From an uncultured Bryobacteraceae bacterium (GTDB taxonomy: Bacteria > Acidobacteriota > Terriglobia > Bryobacterales > Bryobacteraceae): a stretch of 6,749 nt of DNA. Shown piece by piece: positions 1 through 6,000 of this stretch. Numbering within the stretch: position 1 is the first letter of the stretch; each line of letters starts with the position of its first letter. Location: assembly GCA_937921835.1 (NCBI GenBank), contig CAKZVG010000593.1:1-6749 (forward strand), read 5' to 3'. The notes under the pieces were generated by a model that searched no databases, was not told the origin of the DNA, and saw nothing but the letters and a program-made list of their open reading frames with translations. The position numbers and the translations under genes were made by a program.

Positions 1-325
1 CGAGTCGGCCAAGCGCGACGTCTGGAAAGACCTCCGCAGCCTGGCCTACTTCGGCCTGTGCGACAGCGCCCGCAAGCAGAACGACTTCACCAGCGCCATC
101 GGTTACTGCCAGCGGTCCCTTTCCTACGATCCCCAGGAGCCTTTCACCCACTATGCGCTCGCGCTCAGCTACGCCCGCCAGGCGCAGGACACCGGCAGCC
201 TCGAGCTACTGGCCGCCGCGCGGCGGCACTTCCAGTCCATGATCGAGATCAACCCCGAACTGGCCGAAGCCGACTTCGCGCGCAAGAACGTGGCCAGCAT
301 CGACGCCGTCTTGCGCTCCCGCTGA
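1..325 (+). CDS. TPR-repeat protein, C-terminal fragment
   Basis: The reading frame starts at base 2, is open at the left edge and ends at a TGA at 323-325, leaving 107 residues of a larger protein. The visible part is helical and resembles tetratricopeptide repeats. One repeat covers roughly residues 14-47, with the pattern AYFGLCDSARKQNDFTSAI followed by the Asp-Pro turn of SLSYDPQE. A second follows (FTHYALALSYARQAQ) and ends in a helix leading to EINPEL, again with the Pro turn that closes TPR units. TPRs are protein-protein interaction scaffolds, and nothing here indicates an enzyme. The C-terminus is short and charged, with no membrane segment. The gene converges on the kinase gene downstream with only 16 bp between the two stops. 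The function of the whole protein cannot be judged because the N-terminal part is missing; it could carry a kinase, a membrane anchor or only repeats. The frame is secure, the TPR call is good and the role is unknown. Confidence 0.8.
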   Translation, partial: ESAKRDVWKDLRSLAYFGLCDSARKQNDFTSAIGYCQRSLSYDPQEPFTHYALALSYARQAQDTGSLELLAAARRHFQSMIEINPELAEADFARKNVASIDAVLRSR

Positions 326-334
326 GCGAGACCC

Positions 335-355
335 CCGCGGCTCAGCGCGCCGCGG
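335..355. terminator. GC-rich hairpin at the convergent gene ends
   Basis: CCGCGG at 335-340 and again at 350-355 can pair as a 6-bp perfect stem around a 9-nt loop. The loop contains the kinase stop codon (342-344 on the minus strand). The position between two convergent genes suggests a shared transcription barrier. There is no T-tract on either side, so it is not a standard intrinsic terminator. CCGCGG is self-complementary and common in DNA of this composition, so chance is a real alternative. Confidence 0.22.
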
Positions 356-2039
356 CGTCCATGGCGCAGCGGAAGCCGATGTCCCGGAAGCGGAAGCGCG
401 CCGGCACCACGCTCCACTCGTAAGCCACCACCTCTTCGATGCGCCGCTTATAGGATCCGCCGCGGATGGCGCGCCACGGCTCCTCGGCGGTGGGCGGCGG
501 CGTGAGCAGCTTCAGACTCGCGAAGCTGGCCACCGCCCGCGCGCTTGGGGTTTCGGCGCCGTCCACCCACTCCCAGACGTTGCCCGCCATGTTCAGAACC
601 TGAAACGGGCTGGCGCCGTTTTCGAAACGGTCCACCGCCACCAGCCTCTCGCCCCTGGTTTCCGGATTTCCGGCCACATTGGCGCGCGCCGGATCCGCGT
701 CCGCGCCCCACGGGTAGGGAAATCCTTCCGTGCCGCGCGCCGCTTTCTCCCACTCCAGGCCGGAGGGAAGCCGTTTTCCCGCCCACGCCGCGTAAGCCTG
801 CGCGTCTTCGAAGGTGACGTTCACCACCGGTTCGTCCGGGCGGCCGGCGGCGAACTCCGGCGGCAGCGCCCGGCCCGTGGCGTTGCAGAACTGCTGGTAA
901 TCGCGGTTGGGGACCTCGGTGCGGTCGATGTAGAAGGCCGGGGTGCTGCGTTGCTCGCGGTTGGCGCCGAACAGAAACGTCCCAGCCGGCACCAGCACCA
1001 TGCCGGGGGGAGGCGCCAGCGGAACGGCTTCTTTCTTTTCCTTACCCGGCTCCTTCGTGCCGTTCCCTTCCGGAGGCCGGGAAGGACGGAGCCACACCCA
1101 CAGGCCGGTTCCGGCGGCCACCAGCGCCGCGCCTCCGCCCGCCAGCAGGATTCTCCGGTCGAGCGGCTTCGGGGGACGCGGCAGAACCGGCGCAACCTGC
1201 GGCGGAGCCGCGGGGGCGGGGCTTCCGGCCAGCTCGGCGAGCGTGTACTCCAGCTCCCGGCACACTTCCGCGAACCCGGCCGGCCGTGCGCCGGGATCCT
1301 TGGCCGAACAGCGTTGGACCAGCGATACCAGCCGCGCGGGAAGGCCCGCCCGCGTGAGCGGCGTGAGGTCGAGCGGCGCCGAAAGAATCTTGTAGAAGAC
1401 CTGCTCCACCGTATCCCCGGTGACGGCTTTTTCTCCCGAAAACAGCTCGAAGAGCACCAGCCCGAACGCATACACGTCGCTCTGCGGCGTCACCGGCTTG
1501 CCCATCACCTGTTCGGGAGCCATGTAGTAAGGGGTGCCGAGCGCCATGCCGGTGCGCGTCAGTTGCAGCCCCTGGCTCTTGGCGATGCCGAAATCCATCA
1601 GCTTCACTTTCCATTCCGGCGTGACGCGGATGTTGTCGGGCTTGATGTCACGGTGGATGATGCCGCAGCGGTGAATATGTTCGAGGCCGCGGGCCACGTC
1701 GAGGGCGATCTCGATCCGGCGCTTGAGATCGGTGTTCCCGGCTTTGATGATGGCGCGCAGATCCTGGCCCGGGATGAACTCGATGACCATGAAGGCGAGG
1801 CCCTCATGCTCGCCATAGTCGTGGATCCGCACGATATTCTCGTGGGTGATGGAACTGGTGGCGCGAGCCTCCTGGAGGAAGCGGGCCTTGGCCTCCTCGC
1901 CGCCGCCGGTCTCGGAGTTGAGGATCTTCACCACCACCGGGCGCCCCAGCACGGTGTCGCGCGCGCGGTAGACGCGGGACATTCCTCCGCCCAAGGATTC
2001 GATCAGTTCATACTTGCCCATGCGGGCCGGGAGCTGCAT
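342..2039 (-). CDS. Membrane Ser/Thr protein kinase (Hanks type) with C-terminal FGE-sulfatase-like domain
   Basis: This 565-aa protein is predicted to phosphorylate Ser/Thr in the cytoplasm and to carry a sensor domain outside. The kinase domain spans about residues 10-265. It has a P-loop LGGGMSRVYRA (16-26), the ATP lysine K38 in VVVKIL, the helix-C glutamate E57, the catalytic loop HRDIKPDN (129-136), DFG (149-151), GTPYYMAPEQ (168-177) and SDVYAFG (187-193). A Pro/Ala-rich stretch (273-293) leads to one TM helix (297-317), then a charged Gly/Lys/Glu linker. Residues 345-560 match the FGE-sulfatase/SUMF1 fold: MVLVPAGTF, RLPSGLEWEKAARG (423-436), NMAGNVWEW (483-491), RGGS (526-529) and GFRC (555-558). 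The segment between RGGS and GFRC has no cysteine, so formylglycine synthesis is unlikely and ligand sensing is more plausible. The ATG at 2039 has GAGGA nine bases upstream. A second in-frame ATG at 2021 lacks an RBS. The P-loop is one residue shorter than GxGGMGxV and has Ser in place of the last Gly. The gene is divergent from the VWFA gene. The domain call is very firm; substrates are unknown. Confidence 0.95.
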   Translation of the reverse strand: MQLPARMGKYELIESLGGGMSRVYRARDTVLGRPVVVKILNSETGGGEEAKARFLQEARATSSITHENIVRIHDYGEHEGLAFMVIEFIPGQDLRAIIKAGNTDLKRRIEIALDVARGLEHIHRCGIIHRDIKPDNIRVTPEWKVKLMDFGIAKSQGLQLTRTGMALGTPYYMAPEQVMGKPVTPQSDVYAFGLVLFELFSGEKAVTGDTVEQVFYKILSAPLDLTPLTRAGLPARLVSLVQRCSAKDPGARPAGFAEVCRELEYTLAELAGSPAPAAPPQVAPVLPRPPKPLDRRILLAGGGAALVAAGTGLWVWLRPSRPPEGNGTKEPGKEKKEAVPLAPPPGMVLVPAGTFLFGANREQRSTPAFYIDRTEVPNRDYQQFCNATGRALPPEFAAGRPDEPVVNVTFEDAQAYAAWAGKRLPSGLEWEKAARGTEGFPYPWGADADPARANVAGNPETRGERLVAVDRFENGASPFQVLNMAGNVWEWVDGAETPSARAVASFASLKLLTPPPTAEEPWRAIRGGSYKRRIEEVVAYEWSVVPARFRFRDIGFRCAMDAAAR

Positions 2040-2048
2040 CCGCCGGAG

Positions 2049-2062
2049 TCCTCGTTCCGAGG
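2049..2062 (-). promoter_or_regulatory. Kinase ribosome-binding site inside an inverted repeat
   Basis: On the minus strand the Shine-Dalgarno GAGGA lies at 2053-2049, nine bases before the ATG at 2039, which supports that start. The perfect inverted repeat CCTCG-TTC-CGAGG (2050-2062) contains four of its five bases. In the mRNA a 5-bp stem with a 3-nt loop could partly hide the RBS. In DNA the same palindrome could be a short operator just downstream of the -10 box. The RBS is seen directly; a regulatory role for the repeat is inference. Confidence 0.5.
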
Positions 2063-2065
2063 TTC

Positions 2066-2094
2066 ATTATAGCGGAGCGCCTGCGCTATGCTGT
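2066..2094 (-). promoter_or_regulatory. Candidate sigma70-type promoter of the kinase gene
   Basis: The minus strand carries a perfect TATAAT at 2071-2066. Seventeen bases upstream is ACAGCA (2094-2089), which matches TTGACA poorly. A start site near 2059 would give a leader of about 20 nt, just enough to include the GAGGA ribosome-binding site. TATAAT stands out in such GC-rich DNA, which supports the call. The -35 half would overlap the first codons of the divergent VWFA gene if that gene starts at 2088. Confidence 0.5.
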
Positions 2095-2927
2095 TGAGGA
2101 CGAATAGGAGAGCCGTGCGGGCATCGATTTCATCCGCGCTTCTGCTGGCCTTCGCCGCGGCCGGGCCGGCCTCGCAAGCCGCCACCAAAGTCCTGGTGAC
2201 CGTTGTCGAACAACGCACCGGCGCGCCCGTGAAGGACCTTACGGCGGCCGGCTTCACCGTCACCGAGGAACGCTCCCCGCGGCGCGTCGAGGCGGCCGAG
2301 TACGTCCCCGCCGGGCTGATCGACATCATGCTGCTGCTCGACACCAGCCTGGTGGGGCCGGTGGTGCAGCCGGTGGCGTCGAGTTTCATCGCCCAGTTGC
2401 AGCCCAAGGAGCAGATGGCCGTGGTCGCCTACGACTCCTCGGCCACCCTCATTCAGAGCTTCACCTCAAGTAAGGAGCTGCTCGAACGGGCCGTGTCGGG
2501 CGTCAAGTTCGGCAACAACCCGCAGGTGCTGGACGCGCTCTACGCGGCCATCGACGGCGGCTTCGAGGGCGCCGGTTTCCGGCGGGTGATCCTGCTGCTG
2601 ACCGCCGGCATCGAAGGTCCCAGCCGCACCGGCGAACGGGACGTCATCCGCCTGGCGCGGCGCAACGGCGTCTCCATCTACCCGGTCTATGTGGCCGGCT
2701 ATGGCAGGTCCCTGTTCGAGAGCCTGGCGCGGCAGACCGGCGGAGCGTCGTTCAATCTGCGCGACATGAAGCGCTCGGCGGGCGAGAACCCCGGCCCGCG
2801 CGTCTTCGAGGTGCTCCGCTCGCACTATGTGCTCACGCTGAGCGGAAACCTGCCTCCCGGCGAGCGGCTCAAGGTGGACGTGCGGCATCCGCGCAAGGTC
2901 AACGTTTCCTTCCTTCCGCTGGATTAG
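2088..2927 (+). CDS. Secreted VWFA-domain protein (acidobacterial VWFA-related type)
   Basis: This 279-aa exported protein resembles the VWFA-related proteins that are numerous in Acidobacteria (TIGR03436-like, recognised by pattern only). Residues 1-31 form a signal peptide: a basic start (R4, R7, R8, R11), the hydrophobic core ISSALLLAFAAAG and a likely cleavage site after ASQA. Next comes a short beta segment (VLVTVVEQRTGAPVKDL, GFTVTEE) typical of the domain preceding VWFA in this family. The VWFA fold then runs from about residue 77: DIMLLLDTS (79-87), MAVVAYDSS (110-118), VLDALYAAIDG (147-157), VILLLTAG, a helix DVIRLARRNGVSIYPVYV and a final HYVLTLSG strand. The metal site is degenerate: DTSLV replaces DxSxS. 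The family is thought to bind proteins or matrix outside the cell. ATG 2088 has GGAG ten bases upstream. An alternative GTG at 2115 has AGGAG only four bases away and would still leave a signal peptide. The gene is divergent from the kinase and about 100 bp before the giant secreted protein. The partner is unknown. Confidence 0.9.
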   Translation: MLLRTNRRAVRASISSALLLAFAAAGPASQAATKVLVTVVEQRTGAPVKDLTAAGFTVTEERSPRRVEAAEYVPAGLIDIMLLLDTSLVGPVVQPVASSFIAQLQPKEQMAVVAYDSSATLIQSFTSSKELLERAVSGVKFGNNPQVLDALYAAIDGGFEGAGFRRVILLLTAGIEGPSRTGERDVIRLARRNGVSIYPVYVAGYGRSLFESLARQTGGASFNLRDMKRSAGENPGPRVFEVLRSHYVLTLSGNLPPGERLKVDVRHPRKVNVSFLPLD

Positions 2928-2957
2928 GGCGCCTGGCGCCGTTGGCGCTTGCGTTTT
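2928..2957 (+). terminator. Candidate intrinsic terminator after the VWFA gene
   Basis: Immediately after the TAG stop, GGCGCC (2935-2940), GTT loop and GGCGCT (2944-2949) form a stem of five GC pairs plus one GU pair. It is followed by TTGCGTTTT, an interrupted T-run. A further GGCGCC at 2928-2933 offers an alternative pairing. Position and stem strength fit a terminator, but the broken T-tract makes it weak or partly Rho-dependent. Confidence 0.42.
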
Positions 2958-2964
2958 GACGCGG

Positions 2965-2998
2965 TTGCGCGATACCAACGTTTGCTAGACTGATGGCT
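2965..2998 (+). promoter_or_regulatory. Candidate extended -10 promoter for the giant secreted protein
   Basis: TGCTAGACT at 2983-2991 is an extended -10 element (TGn plus TAGACT, matching TAnnnT). A partial -35, TTGCGC (2965-2970), lies 15 bp upstream. A better-looking TTGACG (2956-2961) is 24 bp away, which is too far. A start near 2998 would give a leader of about 37 nt ending in the GAGG ribosome-binding site at 3024-3027. This start point would also exclude the in-frame ATG at 2993 as a translation start. The assignment is inferred from motifs only. Confidence 0.42.
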
Positions 2999-3034
2999 GC
3001 GCTACGCGCAAGCGATAGTTTCAGAGGTGTTAGT

Positions 3035-6000
3035 ATGATGTGCACTCCCGCCACCGTTCTTCTATTGTCGCTTTCCATGATTTCCTCCGCGGTGGCCGCC
3101 GGGCCCTACCTCTCGGCCGGCCGCTACTTCAGCTTCGGCGTGAAAGCCGATGGCACGGTTTATTCCTGGGGCCAGAACTCGAACGGCGAGCTGTGCAGCT
3201 CGGTTCGCGGCTCGTCTTCGACGCCCGGGCTCGGCTGCGGCGCCGAATCCGTCCGCAACGCGGGCGGTTTCGTCACCATCAAGGCCGGCATTGAGCACGC
3301 CATCGGTTTGACCGCCGACGGACGGGTCACGGCCTGGGGCGCCAACCACTACGGCCAACTGGGCTATTGCAGCATCCCGCCCCTTTTCGTGTTGACCGAC
3401 GTCGTGGCCATTGCCGCCGGCGACTTCCACAGCTTGGCCGTGAAGCGCGACGGCACGGTTTGGGCGTGGGGATACAACACCGCCGGACAGCTTGGCAACG
3501 GGAACCGCACCGACGCGTGCACTCCTCAGCAGGTGCCGGGTTTGACCGGCGTGGTGGCGGTGGCCGCCGGAGGCTTGCACAGCCTCGCCGCCAGAAACGA
3601 CGGCACGGTGTGGGCCTGGGGCGAGAACCGATACGGCCAGCTCGGTCTGGGCCACACGCGCGGAGATGGCCCCAGTGAGTTCAGCACGGACTGGAAACAG
3701 CCGCAGCAGGTGCCCGGGCTCTCGGGCATCGTATCGCTGGCGGCCGGCCAGTACCACTCCCTGGCTGTCCAGCGCGTTCCCGGGTCCTTCGGGGCTCGCG
3801 ACTCCTACAGCCTCTTCGCGTGGGGCCGCAACCTTTACGGAGAGTTAGGCGACGGCAGCACTACTCTTCGCAACGCCCCGGTTTCGATTCCGGCCGTCTG
3901 GCGGAACGTGAACGAGCCCGGACGCGGCCACTGCAACGGCGTCATCAGTGCTTGCGAGATCGCCGGCCTCTCGGCCGCGGGTAGTGTGACCACGCTGGCG
4001 GTTACGGATGGTTCGGTGTGGGCCTGGGGCCGAGGGACGACCGGGGCCTTGGCGGGAGGCACTCACCGCAGCACGCCCACAGTCATCCTCAGCGAGGGAG
4101 CGGCCGGAATCGCCACCGGCGGCGAACACACGGTGGTGCTGAAGCGCGACGGTTCGGTGTGGGCTGCCGGGTGGAACAATTACGGGCAGCTCGGCAATGG
4201 GAGCACGTCCAACCAGACCTCCCTGGTGCGGGTGCTCGGACCGGGCGGTCAGGGATTCCTGGATCTGGGACCCTCGGCGGAGTCCGGCGGCTCAGGCGCC
4301 GGCGGCGCCGTGGGCGGAGGTGGAACCACGGGTGGCGGCGGGGCCGCTGCTGGACCGGTGAGCGTCTCCCCGGCCAGTGTCAGCGTTGCCGCCGGCGGCG
4401 GATCGAATTCGGTCGTGGTTTCGGCCCCGGCCACAACCACCTGGACGGTTCAGACCAGCGGCGCCTGGATCGGCCTGAACAGCCCGTCCTCGGGCGCCGG
4501 CAACGGTTCGGTTACCTTCACCGCCACAGCGAATTCCGGGGGAGTGGCGCGCACCGGCGTGATTCAGGTCGGCGACCAGGGCGCGGCGGTCATTCAGCCG
4601 CCGGTTCAGAGTTCCCCGGTGCAGATCGTGGCTTATGGCATGGTGAAGGCCACGCCGGAGAGTTGCTCCGCCGCGATGGCCTCGCCACCCGCCATGTTCC
4701 CGGTGCTGGCGCCCACCGAACCCCAGGCGACTTTCTACTTTCTGCTGCGGAATCTGAACGTAGGCGATGTTGTGGCCACCGAGTACTACAACCCCTCCGG
4801 CCAGCTTAATCAAAGTCTTAGCGGACCCTTCGATCCCGCCACCAGCCCGAACATGTGCTTTGCCGACGTTCCCATGCGGTTCAGCGGGACCGCGTTGGCC
4901 CAACAGACCGGGTTTTGGAGGATCCGGGTGACCCGCAACGGCCAGCCGCTGCTTGAGCACTCCTTCGCGCTGGTGGCGGCGGGAACCGGCCTGGGCACAA
5001 CCACCGGCGGCGGGGGAACGGGCACGGGTGGAAGCGGCGGCGCCACCATCGAGGGCGCCTGGTCGGTTAATTTCAACAACTATACCGGCACGATGGAGAT
5101 CACCTCCAGCGGCGGCGGCTGGACCGGGCGCCTCAACCTGCACGGGTCTTGGGAGACGCTCACCAACATCACCTTCAACGCAAGCACCGGGGCGGTTTCT
5201 TTCACCCGGCCCAGCGCCAACCAGCAGTATACCGGGACGCTCTCGGGCAGCCAGATGAGCGGCTCCTTTACCAGCGGCGGCGCCAGCGGCTTCCAGTGGA
5301 GCGCGACACGGCAGGCGGGGACCGGCGGCGGCACGGGAGGCGGGAGCGCCGGAGGCGCCAGCACCGGGAACCTGCTCCAGAATCCCGGCGCCGAAGCCGG
5401 CCCGGAAGGTTGCGGCGGCCAGGCCAACATCCCGGGCTGGACTCATGACGGCTCGGTGGGTGTCTGCCGTTACGGTCCCGATGTCCCGGTGAACTCCCCC
5501 GGCCCGACCGACCGTGGGAACCATTACTTCTCGGGCGGAAGGTCGGCGCAGGCGACGGCTTCCCAGACCGTCAGCCTCGCCTCCTACGCTGCTCAGATCG
5601 ACACCGGCTCGCAGGGCTACACCTTGTCGGCCTGGCTGGGAGGCTGGAGGACGCAGAACGACAACGCGCGCGTGAAGGTGGAGTTCAAGAGCGCCAGCGG
5701 CGCCACCCTGGGTTCGGCCGAGATCGGGCCCGTGCTTCAGGCAGAGCGCGGAGGCGTCAGCGGACTGATTCTCAAGAGCGTGAGCGGAACGGTTCCCTCC
5801 GGCGCCCGGAGCGCGGTTGTCACCATGACCATGACCCGCAACGACGGCACCGCCAACGATGGCTACGCGGACAACCTCTCCCTCGTGCTGGGCACGGGCG
5901 GGGGCGGGGGTACGGGCGGCGGCCAGGGCTCCACCGGCCCCAACGTCACCTCCATATACCTTGAGGGCGGGAGCTACACCACCAGCTTCGCCGGCAATGG

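Noticed and set aside
342..480. Kinase-FGE protein as a diversity-generating retroelement target
   Set aside because: FGE/C-type-lectin folds are typical retroelement targets, but the C-terminal segment is not Asn-rich, no template repeat was found and no reverse transcriptase is in the window.
951..2072. A 373-codon open frame on the plus strand opposite the kinase
   Set aside because: It is antisense to strongly conserved kinase motifs (HRDIKPDN, DFG, APEQ), has no recognisable domain and no convincing ribosome-binding site.
2103..2125. Twin-arginine signal in the VWFA protein (TNRRAVRA)
   Set aside because: There is an RR pair, but the positions after it do not fit the Tat consensus, and the hydrophobic core looks like an ordinary Sec signal.
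2993..3034. Upstream in-frame ATG at 2993 as start of the giant protein
   Set aside because: It has no ribosome-binding site and overlaps the likely transcription start after the extended -10 box. ATG 3035 has GAGG at good spacing and starts directly before the hydrophobic leader.
3107..4213. RCC1 repeats as a Ran-type nucleotide exchange factor
   Set aside because: The protein has an export leader and sits in a bacterial gene set. Bacterial RCC1 propellers are generic binding folds.
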